Notes: generated by a model from the sequence alone, not told the origin. A stretch of DNA of 64,000 bases from Microbacterium candidum (GCF_030315975.1 NZ_JASXSZ010000003.1:429079-493078), one strand, 5' to 3'. Shown: positions 8,421-18,016, counted from the stretch's first letter. Numbers and translations: made by a program.

Positions 8421-9248
8421 CTAGGCGCCGACCTTGAAGCGGGCGAAGTCCGTGATCGTGATCCCGGCGTCCTTCGCGACCTGGGCGACGGACAGCTTGT
8501 TGTCCTTCGCGTAGTCCTGGTCGAGCAGGGCGACCTGCTTGAAGTACGCGTTCACGCGGCCCTCGACGATCTTCGGCAGGGCGGCCTCCGGCTTGCCCTC
8601 GTTGCGCGAGATCTCGGTGACGATCTCGCGCTCCCTCTCGACGTCCGCCGCGGGGACGTCGTCGCGGGAGAGGTAGCTCGGGTTCGCGAACGAGATGTGC
8701 TGCGCGATGCTGCGAGCGGTCTCCGCGTCGTCGCCGCTGTAGGCGACGACCACGCCGACCTGCGGCGGGAGGTCCTTGCTCGTGCGGTGCAGGTACACCT
8801 GGAAGTTGTCGCCGGTCAGCGTGCGGACCCGGCGGAGCTCGACCTTCTCGCCGAGGATCGCGGCCTCGTCCGAGATGAGCTCCCCGACGGTCTGCGCGCC
8901 CGCGGGGGCGGCGAGGGCGGCCTCGGCCGAGTCGGCGGCGACCGCGGCGGCGGCGTCGGCGACCTTGTCGGCCAGCGCGATGAACTTCTCGTTCTTCGCG
9001 ACGAAGTCGGTCTCGGTGTTCAGCTCGATGAGCGTGACCTTGCCGTCGCTCTCACGCGCGGCGACGAGGCCCTCGCTCGTCGAGCGGTCGGCACGCTTCG
9101 CGTTGCCCTTCGCGCCCTTGAGGCGCAGGATCTCGACGGCCTTGTCCATGTCGCCGTCGGCCTCTTCGAGGGCCTTCTTCGTGTCGACCATGCCCGTGCC
9201 GAGCTGCTCACGGAGAGCCTTGATGTCGGCGATGGTGAAGTTTGCCAT
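8421..9248 (-). CDS. tsf: Elongation factor Ts
   Basis: The 275-residue protein is the guanine-nucleotide exchange factor for EF-Tu. It starts with the conserved UBA-like segment IKALREQLGTGMVDTKKAL and has the core motif ELNTETDFVAKN. It lies 87 nt downstream of rpsB, with a strong hairpin in between. Confidence 0.97.
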   Translation of the reverse strand: MANFTIADIKALREQLGTGMVDTKKALEEADGDMDKAVEILRLKGAKGNAKRADRSTSEGLVAARESDGKVTLIELNTETDFVAKNEKFIALADKVADAAAAVAADSAEAALAAPAGAQTVGELISDEAAILGEKVELRRVRTLTGDNFQVYLHRTSKDLPPQVGVVVAYSGDDAETARSIAQHISFANPSYLSRDDVPAADVEREREIVTEISRNEGKPEAALPKIVEGRVNAYFKQVALLDQDYAKDNKLSVAQVAKDAGITITDFARFKVGA

Positions 9249-9285
9249 GGGTGGCGGCTCCTTGTATCTGTCAGTACTCGTGGAT

Positions 9286-9323
9286 GTCGCGGCGGAGCCG
9301 TCCTGAGACGACTCCGCCGCGAC
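9286..9323 (-). terminator. Hairpin between rpsB and tsf (attenuator or mRNA-stabilising stem)
   Basis: Perfect 12-bp arms (GTCGCGGCGGAG and complement) close a 14-nt spacer that itself contains CGTC/GACG. No T-run follows on the minus strand, so partial termination or RNA stabilisation in the rpsB-tsf transcript is more likely than full termination. Confidence 0.6.
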
Positions 9324-9335
9324 TGAAGACGGCTC

Positions 9336-10340
9336 TTACGCCTCGGTGCTCTCGGCCTCTTCGGCCAGCTCCTCGGCGACGATCTCCTCGGCGACGGCCT
9401 CCTCGGCCAGCTCCTCCGCGATCTCGTCCGCGACGACGGCCTCGACGGCCAGCTCCTCGGCGGCGGCCTCGTCACCCGCGGCCTCGGCGATGACCGCCTC
9501 GACAGCCAGCTCCTCGGCGATCTCCTCGACCGCGATGGCCTCGGCGGCGAGCTCGACGGCGTCGGCCTCAGCGGCGGCGGCACCCTGCTCGAGCAGCTCG
9601 CGCTCCCAGTCGGCGAGCGGCTCGGCGTCCTCGGCCTCAGCCGACGGCTGGTGGCGCTGGATGAGGCCCTCGGCGGCGGCGTCCGCGATGATGCGCGTCA
9701 GCAGGGAGACCGAGCGGATCGCGTCGTCGTTGCCGGGGATCGGGTACTGGAACTCGTCCGGGTCGGCGTTGGTGTCGAGGATGCCGATCACCGGGATGCC
9801 GAGCTTCTTGGCCTCGTCGATGGCGAGGTGCTCGCGCTTGGCGTCGACGACCCACAGAGCCGACGGGGTCTTCTGCAGGTTGCGGATGCCGCCGAGCGAC
9901 TTGTGCAGCTTGTCGAGCTCACGACGCTTGAGCAGGAGCTCCTTCTTGGTGAAGCCGCTCGCGGCCGGGTCCTCGAAGTCGAGCTCCTCGAGCTCCTTCA
10001 TACGGGCGAGGCGCTTGGAGACGGTGCTGAAGTTGGTCAGCAGACCGCCGAGCCAGCGCTGGTTGACGTAGGGCTGGCCGACGCGGGTCGCCTGCTCGGC
10101 AAGGACCTCCTGCGCCTGCTTCTTGGTGCCCACGAAGAGGATGGTGCCGCCGTGTGCGACGGTCTCCTTCACGAACTCGTACGCCTTGTCGATGTAGGCG
10201 AGCGACTGCTGAAGGTCGATGATGTGGATGCCGCTGCGCTCCGTGAGGATGAAGCGCTTGACCTTCGGGTTCCACCGGCGGGTCTGGTGTCCGAAGTGGA
10301 CGCCGCTGTCGAGCAGCTGGCGAATGGTGACGACGGCCAT
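9336..10340 (-). CDS. rpsB: 30S ribosomal protein S2 with long acidic C-terminal tail
   Basis: The product is 334 residues, against about 240-260 for typical S2. The conserved core starts [20 protein letters not shown] and ends near [10 protein letters not shown]. About 85 further residues consist almost only of Ala, Glu and Val in quasi-repeats ([32 protein letters not shown]). The start at 10340 is fixed by the S2 N-terminus; the open frame upstream is the leader. The tail is strongly acidic and probably helical, and has no assigned function. Confidence 0.96.
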   Translation of the reverse strand: MAVVTIRQLLDSGVHFGHQTRRWNPKVKRFILTERSGIHIIDLQQSLAYIDKAYEFVKETVAHGGTILFVGTKKQAQEVLAEQATRVGQPYVNQRWLGGLLTNFSTVSKRLARMKELEELDFEDPAASGFTKKELLLKRRELDKLHKSLGGIRNLQKTPSALWVVDAKREHLAIDEAKKLGIPVIGILDTNADPDEFQYPIPGNDDAIRSVSLLTRIIADAAAEGLIQRHQPSAEAEDAEPLADWERELLEQGAAAAEADAVELAAEAIAVEEIAEELAVEAVIAEAAGDEAAAEELAVEAVVADEIAEELAEEAVAEEIVAEELAEEAESTEA

Positions 10341-10542
10341 GGCCGTTCTCCTGTTCCGGCGCCGTGCGGCGCCCTGTTCGGTTCTTCGCGACGATCGGCG
10401 ATCGTCACGCCTGGTGCCCGGCACACACCCACCCGCAGAATTACTGCAGGACCGTTGGGTGTGGGATGCCGCCCGTGCGAGTTCGCCTCGGACTGTGGGC
10501 ACGCGGAGTCACCCCGACGAGCGGAGTGCATCGGAAAGTCTA
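10341..10542 (-). promoter_or_regulatory. rpsB promoter and structured 5' leader
   Basis: A TAGACT -10 hexamer (complement of 10537-10542) predicts a leader of about 190 nt. The leader holds three hairpins: an 8-bp outer stem CACACCCA/TGGGTGTG enclosing a GCAG/CTGC stem (10424-10463), a perfect GACGATC/GATCGTC hairpin (10390-10406) and GGCGCC/GGCGCC (10358-10373) just before the AGGAG ribosome-binding site. Autoregulation of rpsB by S2 through its leader is known in E. coli; a comparable role here is inference. The remaining 112 bases up to the M23 gene (10543-10654) show no gene. Confidence 0.5.
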
Positions 10543-10654
10543 TCAGCCACAGGGCGAGATCACGTCTCCTCCCCCGCGACGTCCATCGATGCGTCATCCA
10601 CGGTTCCGGAGCACCCCCGTCCCGCACGCACGACCCGCAGGGCACGATCGACGG

Positions 10655-11158
10655 ATGACTCGCCTCCTCGGCCGGGCGGCCGCATCCGTCGCGCTCCTCA
10701 TCGCGCTCGTGCTCGCACCATCCTCCGCCGCGGGCGCGGACCTGACGGGCCGAGGCTGGGTCTGGCCGCTGCGCGGGCTCCGCATCGTCGAAGCGTACGT
10801 CGCTCCCGTGGACGACTACGCGCCGGGCCACCGCGGCATCGACCTCGCGCCCGTCGGGGAAGCCGGCGTGCGGAGTCCCGCGGAGGGGGTCGTGGCATTC
10901 TCCGGCGACGTCGCGGGGCGCGGCATCCTCACGATCGATCATGGCGACGGACTCGTCACGACTCTCGAGCCGATCCGATCGGAACTGCGTCCGGGCGACG
11001 TCGTCCCACGGGGCGCTGAGGTCGGCTCGATCGCCGTCGGAGGCCACGCCGCGCCGGGGACCGTGCACTTCGGGGTGCGACTCGACGGGCGATACATCAA
11101 CCCGCTGCTCCTGCTCGGTGGAGTGCCGCGGGCGGTGCTCCTGCCGTGCTGCGACTGA
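10655..11158 (+). CDS. M23 family metallopeptidase (secreted)
   Basis: The 167-residue protein has a signal peptide (hydrophobic residues about 7-26, cleavage near SSAAGA) and one peptidase M23 domain. The zinc/active-site pattern is seen as GHRGIDLAP and GTVHFGVRLDG. The usual HxH is reduced to VHF, so one His is replaced and activity is uncertain. These proteins usually cut peptidoglycan cross-bridges or act as LytM regulators of amidases. It is convergent with xerC. Confidence 0.82.
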   Translation: MTRLLGRAAASVALLIALVLAPSSAAGADLTGRGWVWPLRGLRIVEAYVAPVDDYAPGHRGIDLAPVGEAGVRSPAEGVVAFSGDVAGRGILTIDHGDGLVTTLEPIRSELRPGDVVPRGAEVGSIAVGGHAAPGTVHFGVRLDGRYINPLLLLGGVPRAVLLPCCD

Positions 11159-11255
11159 GACAACGCTCCTGACTCGGTCTGGCGTCACTCTCGCGCGAAC
11201 CGGCGCGTGCGAGCCCGGCGCGCTCGATCACCGCGCCGCCCGGACGTCGGATGCC

Positions 11256-12329
11256 TCAGGCTCGCGGATGGGCGAGACGGTAGGCGGCCGCCAGACGCTC
11301 GCTCGAGACGTGGGTGTAGATCTGGGTCGTGCCGAGGCTCGCGTGACCGAGCATCTCCTGGACCGAGCGCAGGTCCGCTCCCCCGTCCAGCAGATGTGTC
11401 GCCGCCGAATGGCGCAGCGTGTGCGGCCCGACGGCCGCGGACCCGACGACCGGACCGACGACGCGGGTGACGACGTCGTACACGGCCCGCGGTGCCATGC
11501 GCGCGCCGCGGACGCCGAGGAACACGGCGCGTCCGGGCGCGGTCGAGTGCCGGCGCGCGGCTGTCGCCGAAGACACAGACGCGGCCGCGGCCGCAGCCGT
11601 GGCGTGTCTTCCGGCCGTCGTACCGGCAGTGGTGGCCTGTCGTCCCTCTGCCGCGCCGACAGCCGCGTTCTCGCGTCCCGGCCCCCCGGCGGCCTGGGGA
11701 GACCCGCTCGCATCTGCCCGCGCGGCGAGCGCGGGCCGGCCGCGCACGAGATAGGCGTCGAGAGCGCGGAGCGCGGGCGTGCCGAACGGCACGACGCGCT
11801 CTTTGGAGCCCTTTCCGAGCACGCGGGCGGTCGCGCGGTCGCGATCGAGATCCTCGAGGTCGAGCCCGCACAGTTCGGAGACGCGCACGCCGGTCGCGTA
11901 GAGGAGCTCGATGATCGCGTGATCGCGGAGGGCGACCGCATCCCCGCTCGAGGCCGCCGCCGCCAGCGCGTCGAGCGCGCCGGCCAGTCCGTCCGCCGAT
12001 GCGACCTTCGGGAGCGGACGACTCCGCTTGGGAGCGACGAGGCGCAGCGACGGGTCGGTCTCGACGAGCTCGCTTTCGAGCGCCCACGCGAAGAAGCCCC
12101 GCGCCGACGCCGTACGCCGGGCGATCGACGAGCGCGCCTCCCCGGCCTGCGTGCGCTCCCACAGCCACGTGCGCAGGTGCTCGAGATCGATCTCTGCGAC
12201 GGGGACGTGCCCGATGGACGCGGCGAGCCCGGTCAGGTCGGACCGGTACGCCCGCACCGTGGCGGGCGACAGGCGCCGCACGTCCGCGAGATGCGCCGCG
12301 TAGGCGTCGGCCGCGTCGTCCAGTTCCAT
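11256..12329 (-). CDS. xerC: Tyrosine recombinase XerC with an Ala-rich insertion
   Basis: XerC resolves chromosome dimers at dif. The catalytic set is complete: Arg (about 149, ATGVRVSEL), Lys in GKGSKERVV (about 173-176), HTLRH (303-306), His 329 in MLGHASLG and Tyr 338 in TQIYTH. The product is 357 residues against about 300 usually. The excess is a low-complexity Ala/Gly/Thr insertion at about 203-265, between the beta-hairpin and the C-terminal catalytic half. It stays in frame, so the gene is taken as functional. dprA and yifB lie upstream in the same direction, separated by 172 nt with no gene. Confidence 0.92.
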   Translation of the reverse strand: MELDDAADAYAAHLADVRRLSPATVRAYRSDLTGLAASIGHVPVAEIDLEHLRTWLWERTQAGEARSSIARRTASARGFFAWALESELVETDPSLRLVAPKRSRPLPKVASADGLAGALDALAAAASSGDAVALRDHAIIELLYATGVRVSELCGLDLEDLDRDRATARVLGKGSKERVVPFGTPALRALDAYLVRGRPALAARADASGSPQAAGGPGRENAAVGAAEGRQATTAGTTAGRHATAAAAAASVSSATAARRHSTAPGRAVFLGVRGARMAPRAVYDVVTRVVGPVVGSAAVGPHTLRHSAATHLLDGGADLRSVQEMLGHASLGTTQIYTHVSSERLAAAYRLAHPRA

Positions 12330-12501
12330 GCGTCCATCCTGCGACGTGGTCCGTCGTCGCCGTCACGGGCGCGCCGGAACGGGCTCGCCCGGACGCGCTC
12401 TTGCGGCCCGCGTCGAGAGCGGCACACGCCGGCCGGCCCACGCCTCGCGCCTGCTGGCCCCCGCCTCCGCGCTGCGCCGTGCCCACGCGTCACACGCGTG
12501 A

Positions 12502-13734
12502 TCACCGAGCCGTCGCAAGCCTCCTCCAGCCATGTCCGTCCTGTTCGACCTCTCCGTCGAGGCGCATGAGCCCGAGATGAAGCTGCACATCCGCGACCGC
12601 CATTCCGCTGCGGCGTGCGACTTCGTCGACGGTGCGTGCGCTCCGCAGGCTCAGCGCATCGCCGACCCGCGTGCGATCGTCCGTCCGCGGTCGGACGTCG
12701 GCTTCGGGCGTTTCCGGGCCGGCCGTTGAACGCATCGCGGACATGGTGAACATTCCGCCGCCGGAGATCAGCTCGATCACCTCGTCGGCCGAGGTCACGC
12801 ACCGCACCTCTCGTGCGGTGTCGCGCAGCAGTCGGTGGCAACCCGCGGACGCGGGGCTCGTGACGGGGCCGGGCACCACTCCGACAGGGCGGCCGAGATC
12901 CGATGCGTGATTCGCCGTGTTCAGCGCGCCACTGCGCCACCCCGCCTCCACGACGACCGTGGCGTCCGACATCGCGGCGATGAGCCGGTTCCGGGCGAGG
13001 AAGCGCCACTTCGTCGGCGACCCGCCGCACGGGACTTCGCTGACGACGGCGCCTGTGCGCGCGATGGCGTCGATGAGCTCCAGGTGACCGGCCGGGTACG
13101 GGCGATCGACGCCGCCCGCCATCAGCGCCACGGTGAGTCCCGCGGCATCGAGCGCCGCGCGGTGCGCCGCGGCGTCGATCCCGTAGGCGGCTCCGGAGAC
13201 GACCCCGAGCCCTCGCTGAGCCAGATCCGACGACAGCTCCCTGGCGACGTGCTCCCCGTATCCGGTCGCTGCCCGCGCACCGACCAGCGCGATCGACGCG
13301 TGGAGTCGCGTCAGGGTCGCGGGATCCCCCCGCACCCAGAGGCACAGCGGTGCGTGCGGTCCGAGGTCGTCGAGCCCGCGCGGCCAGCACGTCTCGCCCG
13401 GCAGGATCAGACGGACTCCGCTCGCCGCCGCGCGGTGCAGCGGCAGGTCGAGCTCGTCCTGGACGAGCCGCGGGCGCCAGCGCGCCACCGCGTCGGACCA
13501 CTCCTTCGGGCTCACGCCCGCGGCATCCTGCCCGTTCTCCTCGGCCAGCACGAGACCCAGCGCATCGACGGCTCCCCTCGCCTGGACGAGCGCGCCGGCG
13601 ACCCGGTCGCCGCCTTCTGCGAGGCCGCTCCAGACCGCGGCTGCATAGACGACGTCGGGATCGACGTCGTCGCCGGGCATCAGTGGCGCGACCAGGGCCC
13701 GCCCGTGCGCGGCGGAGTACGTGAACCGAGTCAT
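12502..13734 (-). CDS. dprA: DNA-processing protein DprA
   Basis: This 410-residue protein loads RecA on incoming single-stranded DNA in transformation. The Rossmann-like domain holds SGAAYGIDAAAHRAAL and AGGVDRPYPAGH. The C-terminal winged helix (about 345-410) contains GRTVDEVARRSGMAVADVQ. The ATG overlaps the yifB stop as ATGA. The larger open frame upstream is a shadow of yifB. Confidence 0.95.
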   Translation of the reverse strand: MTRFTYSAAHGRALVAPLMPGDDVDPDVVYAAAVWSGLAEGGDRVAGALVQARGAVDALGLVLAEENGQDAAGVSPKEWSDAVARWRPRLVQDELDLPLHRAAASGVRLILPGETCWPRGLDDLGPHAPLCLWVRGDPATLTRLHASIALVGARAATGYGEHVARELSSDLAQRGLGVVSGAAYGIDAAAHRAALDAAGLTVALMAGGVDRPYPAGHLELIDAIARTGAVVSEVPCGGSPTKWRFLARNRLIAAMSDATVVVEAGWRSGALNTANHASDLGRPVGVVPGPVTSPASAGCHRLLRDTAREVRCVTSADEVIELISGGGMFTMSAMRSTAGPETPEADVRPRTDDRTRVGDALSLRSARTVDEVARRSGMAVADVQLHLGLMRLDGEVEQDGHGWRRLATAR

Positions 13735-15257
13735 GTGCGGATGCCCTTCTTGAGGTAGAGCGCCCGACCGATGTCGTCGAGCGCGAGCCGATCGCGACCC
13801 GCCAGGGTGGCGCACGCCCACGCGATCCGCAGGACGCGGTCGTAACTGCGCAGCGTGAGAGTGCCCCGCGCGAGGGCGTTGTCGAGCGGCCTGCGGACCG
13901 CGGGCTCCGGGGCGAACGGCCCCTGCCGCAGCCATGACCCCTTGATCTGGGACGTCGTCCGCCAATCGGTGTCGCGCAGGATCCAAGCGGCCCGGTCGCG
14001 CGCTTCGATGACGCGTTCCCGCGCCGCCGCCGTCGTCGTGACCGACCCCGAGCTCATGTGCGCGACGGAGACGCGGGTCATCGCGAGCTCGATGTCGACC
14101 CGATCGAGGAGAGGCCCGGACAGCTTGCTCTGGTAGCGACGGATCGCATAGGGGGCGCACGTGCAGGAGCCGCCGCGCACCCCGTAGTCGCCGCACGGGC
14201 ACGGATTAGTCGCGAGGACGAGTTGAAACCGCGCGGGGAATTCCGCAGTCTGCCCCGAGCGGTGGATCTCGATGTACCCGTTCTCCAGCGGCTGGCGCAG
14301 GGCATCGAGTGCGCTTCCCGGGAACTCCCCCGCCTCGTCGAGGAAGAGCACGCCCTCCGTCGCGCGCGCGATCGCGCCGGGGCGGATGATGCGCGACCCT
14401 CCCCCGATCAACGCGGCGACGCTCGCAGTGTGGTGCGGGGCCTCGAAGGGAGGCAGGTGCGAAAGCGATGTGATCGGGTCGCCCGACAGCGATCGGACGG
14501 AGGCGACGGCGAGCGCCGCGTCGCGGTCGAGCGGGGGGAGGATGCCGGGAAGGCGGCGGGCGAGCATGGTCTTCCCCGCACCCGGAGGGCCGCTCATCAT
14601 GATGTGATGCCCGCCGGCCGCCGCCACGAGCAGCGCGTCGACCGCCTCGCCCTGGCCGATGACCTCGGAGAGGTCGAGGTGCTCGCCGCGCTCCTCGGGC
14701 ACGGGAGCTTCGGGCGGGATCGCGGCGACCTCGGGGACGTCGACCTCTGCTCCGTGAAGCCGCGCCACCTCGGCGAGCGTCGCCGCGCCGGTGACGCGCA
14801 TGTCCTCGACGAGCTCGGCTTCCCGGCGGTTCGCCTCCGGGACCACGACCCGGGTGAAGCCCCGCCGATGCGCGGCGATCACGGCGGGAAGGACGCCCGG
14901 CACAGGGCGCAACCGCCCGTCGAGACCGAGCTCGCCCAGATGGACGGTCGTCGCGACGGACGCCGCATCCATCCCGCCCTCCGTCGCGAGCGACGCGATC
15001 GCGATCGCCAGGTCGAATCCGGCGCCCTGCTTGGGAAGGCCGGCCGGCGAGAGGTTGACGGTCAGGCGTCTTCGCGGCAGCGGCAGCTCGCTGTTGTCGC
15101 ATGCGTTGTGCACGCGCTGGACGGCTTCGCCGAGAGCCTTGTCGGGCAGCCCGATGATGCGGAACTCGGGCGTCTGCTTCGACAGATCGGCCTCGACCTC
15201 GACCATCGTGCCTTCGAGCCCGGTCAGCGCCACCGACCAGGTGCGCGCGACGGTCAC
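13731..15257 (-). CDS. YifB family Mg chelatase-like AAA ATPase (ComM-like)
   Basis: The 508-residue product has an N-terminal Lon-like S5 fold, Walker A GPPGAGKTM, Walker B GVLFLDEAGEF and a C-terminal Mg-chelatase domain with the NPCPCGDYG Cys motif. ComM-type helicases promote branch migration during natural transformation, which fits the dprA neighbour. The GTG start overlaps the yraN stop (GTGA) and is supported by the conserved VARTWSVALTGLEG N-terminus. Confidence 0.93.
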   Translation of the reverse strand: MTVARTWSVALTGLEGTMVEVEADLSKQTPEFRIIGLPDKALGEAVQRVHNACDNSELPLPRRRLTVNLSPAGLPKQGAGFDLAIAIASLATEGGMDAASVATTVHLGELGLDGRLRPVPGVLPAVIAAHRRGFTRVVVPEANRREAELVEDMRVTGAATLAEVARLHGAEVDVPEVAAIPPEAPVPEERGEHLDLSEVIGQGEAVDALLVAAAGGHHIMMSGPPGAGKTMLARRLPGILPPLDRDAALAVASVRSLSGDPITSLSHLPPFEAPHHTASVAALIGGGSRIIRPGAIARATEGVLFLDEAGEFPGSALDALRQPLENGYIEIHRSGQTAEFPARFQLVLATNPCPCGDYGVRGGSCTCAPYAIRRYQSKLSGPLLDRVDIELAMTRVSVAHMSSGSVTTTAAARERVIEARDRAAWILRDTDWRTTSQIKGSWLRQGPFAPEPAVRRPLDNALARGTLTLRSYDRVLRIAWACATLAGRDRLALDDIGRALYLKKGIRT

Positions 15258-15607
15258 CGCAGGTCTTCCAGGTGCACGAGCCGTGCTGTGGCCGGGTCGG
15301 GCCCGGTGATCGCGATCGCATCCAGGCGCAGCTCCCCGGCGTCGGGATGCGAGCTGCGCCACGCCGCGGCGAGACCCCACAGCCGTGCACGCTTGCGGGC
15401 GTCGATCGCCTCCAGCGGATCGCCGAAGAGGTCGCCGCTCCGTGTCTTCACCTCGACGACGGCGATGACGCCGCCGCGCTCGGCGACGATGTCGATCTCA
15501 CCGCCGCGGGTGCGCCAGTTTCGGTCGAGGATGCGGTAGCCCGCCGCTCGCAGATGGTCGGCTGCGCGGTCCTCGCCCGCGCGACCCAGGTCGTCCTTCG
15601 CTGCCAT
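15254..15607 (-). CDS. YraN family (UPF0102) endonuclease-fold protein
   Basis: The 117-residue protein has the PD-(D/E)xK-like core RGGEIDIVAERGGVIAVVEV with the following KTR, the signature of YraN. The biological role is unproven; a link to DNA recombination is proposed from the fold and from dprA/yifB adjacency. ATG at 15607 is chosen over 15616 because the next residues AAKDDLGRAGEDRAADHL match the family start. It overlaps yifB by 4 nt. Confidence 0.88.
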   Translation of the reverse strand: MAAKDDLGRAGEDRAADHLRAAGYRILDRNWRTRGGEIDIVAERGGVIAVVEVKTRSGDLFGDPLEAIDARKRARLWGLAAAWRSSHPDAGELRLDAIAITGPDPATARLVHLEDLR

Positions 15608-15709
15608 GCCCGACATGCTGGCAAGGCGGGACAGGCGCCGACGGCCGAATCCGGGCGCTGTCAGCAATCCGCCGAAATCGGCGGCACAGCCGGACCTGGG
15701 GAGGAGACG

Positions 15710-16030
15710 TCAGCTGTCGAGCGACAGCTCTTCGGGCAGGTGGAAGTCGCGCCGCGACAGCTCCTCGACGTTGACGTCCTTGAACGTCAGCACGCGCACG
15801 GACTTCACGAAGCGGTCGGCGCGGTAGATGTCCCACACCCACACATCGGTCATCGAGATCTCGAAGTAGAAGTCGTGCTCCGTGTCGCGACGGACGACGT
15901 TGACCTCGTTCGCGAGGTAGAAGCGGCGCTCGGTCTCGATCACGTACTGGAACTGCGAGACGAGGTCCCGGTACTCCTTGTACAGAGCGAGCTCGAGTTC
16001 ACGGTCGTAGTCGTCGAATTCCTCGTCCAT
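15710..16030 (-). CDS. DUF2469 family protein
   Basis: This 106-residue, strongly acidic protein starts DEEFDDYDRELELALYKEYR and is conserved only in Actinobacteria, nearly always between rnhB and yraN as here. No function is known. It has no signal peptide or membrane segment, so it is cytosolic. Confidence 0.9.
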   Translation of the reverse strand: MDEEFDDYDRELELALYKEYRDLVSQFQYVIETERRFYLANEVNVVRRDTEHDFYFEISMTDVWVWDIYRADRFVKSVRVLTFKDVNVEELSRRDFHLPEELSLDS

Positions 16031-16070
16031 GGTCTGTCCATCCTACGGCGACGGACAGCGCGCCGAGCGC

Positions 16071-16730
16071 TCAGAAGAGCGTCGGGGCATCTGCGATCGC
16101 CCACGAGCGCCGATGGTGGACGCTCAGGCCGTGCACGCGGATCGCCTCGCGGTGCTCGGGACTCGCATAGCCCTTGTTGCGAGCCCACTCGTACACGGGC
16201 GCCTGGTCGTGCAGGTCGCGCATGAGGTCGTCCCGCGCGACCTTCGCGATGACGGATGCCGCGGCCGCGCTCGCGCAGTCGCGGTCGGCCTTGATCACCG
16301 ACCGGACGGTGAGTCCCGTCGCCCCGGCCGCGGTGATGTAGTCGTAGTTGCCGTCGAGGATCACGATGCCCTCCTCGGGCACCACTCCCGCGGCGCGCAG
16401 CTCGGCGATCGCCCGGATCGCCGCGTTGCCGAGGGCGCGCATGATGCCCACCTCGTCGATCTCGGCAGCGCTCGCCCAGCCGACGGCGCTCGCGCCGACC
16501 CAGGCGGCGGCCCTCGCCGCGACCTCCGGACGGCGCAGCTCCGACACGAGCTTCGAGTCGCGCAGGCCCTGCGGGACGCGCTTGCGCGCGCGCGCCGCAT
16601 CCACGGCCACCGCGCCCACAGCGACCGGGCCCGCCAGCGCGCCCCGGCCGACCTCGTCGCACGCGACGACGAGCGCGTGCTCGCGCAGGAGCTTGCGCTC
16701 CAGGGTCAGCCGCGGCTCGACGACGGTCAT
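16071..16730 (-). CDS. rnhB: Ribonuclease HII
   Basis: The 219-residue enzyme cleaves RNA in RNA-DNA hybrids and removes single ribonucleotides. Conserved acidic residues are in ACDEVGRGALAGP, LRDSKLVS and IKADRDC, with the Ser/Ala/Lys run ASVIAKVARD. The ATG overlaps the lepB stop (ATGA), and no earlier start is needed for the family N-terminus. Confidence 0.96.
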   Translation of the reverse strand: MTVVEPRLTLERKLLREHALVVACDEVGRGALAGPVAVGAVAVDAARARKRVPQGLRDSKLVSELRRPEVAARAAAWVGASAVGWASAAEIDEVGIMRALGNAAIRAIAELRAAGVVPEEGIVILDGNYDYITAAGATGLTVRSVIKADRDCASAAAASVIAKVARDDLMRDLHDQAPVYEWARNKGYASPEHREAIRVHGLSVHHRRSWAIADAPTLF

Positions 16731-17497
16731 GGCGATGGCGTCTTGCTCGGCGCCGGCACCGACGCGAAGACCTCGTGGTGGAAGTCGATCAGCCCGAACC
16801 TGTTGAACGGCCACGTGATGACGAAGGCGCGTCCGACGACGTTGTCGAGCGGCACGAAGCCCTTGCCCGGCTCCGCCATGTGGTAGCGGGAATCCTGCGA
16901 GCGGTCACGGTTGTCGCCGAGCACCCACAGCGAGTTCGCCGGGACGACGACGTCGAACGGCACGGGCGTCGGCACGCTCTTGCCCGGCTGGACTTTGACG
17001 TACGACGTCTCGTCGATGGGCGTGCCGTTCACGGTGATCTGGCCGACGGCGTTGCAGCAGACGACGTGGTCGCCCGCGACGCCGATCACGCGCTTGATCA
17101 GATGGTCGTCGCTGTCCGGCGCGGACAGGCCCACGAGCGACAGCAGCCAGTCCCCCGCCTCGACGACGAACGGGCGTGCGGGCGCCGTGCTCGGCGGAAG
17201 CCAGCCGCCCGGATCGCGGAAGACGACGACGTCGCCCTTCTGGTACGGCGAGAAGCGCGGGGTGATCTCGTCGACCAGGATGCGGTCCTGCACCTGCAGC
17301 GTGTCCTCCATCGACGCGGACGGGATGTAGAACGACCGCACGAGGAAGGTCTTCACCACGAGCGACACGAGGATCGCCACGGCCACGATCACGACGATGT
17401 CGCGCAGGAGTGAGACCCATCCGCGTCGGCGCGAAGCTGTGGAGGTGGAGCCCGTGGCGGGGTGTGCGGCCGACCCGGCGGAGTTCTCGGTCGTCAT
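16727..17497 (-). CDS. lepB: Signal peptidase I
   Basis: LepB removes signal peptides from exported proteins at the outer face of the membrane. The 256-residue protein has one N-terminal membrane anchor (about residues 30-50), the nucleophile Ser in PSASMEDTL and the general-base Lys in HLIKRVIGVAGD, followed by the GDNRDRSQDSR box. It lies downstream of rplS after a terminator, so it probably has its own promoter in the 160-nt gap. Confidence 0.96.
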   Translation of the reverse strand: MTTENSAGSAAHPATGSTSTASRRRGWVSLLRDIVVIVAVAILVSLVVKTFLVRSFYIPSASMEDTLQVQDRILVDEITPRFSPYQKGDVVVFRDPGGWLPPSTAPARPFVVEAGDWLLSLVGLSAPDSDDHLIKRVIGVAGDHVVCCNAVGQITVNGTPIDETSYVKVQPGKSVPTPVPFDVVVPANSLWVLGDNRDRSQDSRYHMAEPGKGFVPLDNVVGRAFVITWPFNRFGLIDFHHEVFASVPAPSKTPSP

Positions 17498-17617
17498 GGC
17501 ATCCTTCGCGCGCGTTCGACCGCGTCCTGCGATCGGGTCCCTCAAGGGTCGCACATCCTCCGGCCCGGAACGCACCGAGGATCGCCGCATCCATCTGCGA
17601 AACCACCCAGAAACGAC

Positions 17618-17644
17618 GAACGCCCCGGCATCGCCGGGGCGTTC
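17618..17644 (-). terminator. Intrinsic terminator after rplS
   Basis: A perfect 12-bp stem (GAACGCCCCGGC and complement) closes a 3-nt loop 15 nt beyond the rplS stop. On the minus strand GTCGTTTCT follows, giving a short T-rich tail. Confidence 0.8.
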
Positions 17645-17659
17645 GTCTGGGAGGCGGAC

Positions 17660-18016
17660 TCAGTTGTCGCGCTTCTCCTTGATCTTGGCCTTCTTGCCGC
17701 GCAGGTTGCGGAGGTAGTACAGCTTCGCGCGACGCACGTCACCGCGGGTGACGACCTCGATGTGGTCGATCACCGGGGAGTGCACCGGGAAGGTGCGCTC
17801 GACGCCCACCTGGAAGCTGATCTTGCGGACGGTGAAGGTCTCGCGCACGCCGTCGCCCGAGCGGCCGATGACGACGCCCTGGAAGACCTGGATACGGGAG
17901 CGGTTGCCCTCCGTGATGTTGACGTGCACCTTCACCGTGTCGCCGGGGGCGAACTCGGGAATGTCGGAGCGGAGCGAGGCCGCGTCGACGGCGTCGAGGA
18001 TCTGCATGATCTTCAC
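17660..18016 (-). CDS. rplS: 50S ribosomal protein L19
   Basis: The 118-residue product is full length for L19 and contains the conserved [21 protein letters not shown] and [17 protein letters not shown] segments. L19 sits at the 30S-50S interface. In this genome it is separate from trmD, with its own promoter and terminator. Confidence 0.97.
   Translation of the reverse strand: MKIMQILDAVDAASLRSDIPEFAPGDTVKVHVNITEGNRSRIQVFQGVVIGRSGDGVRETFTVRKISFQVGVERTFPVHSPVIDHIEVVTRGDVRRAKLYYLRNLRGKKAKIKEKRDN

Noticed and set aside
12330..12501. Gap between dprA and xerC as a possible small gene
   Set aside because: Short open frames have no ribosome-binding site or resemblance; only a CACGCGTG palindrome was noted near the dprA stop.
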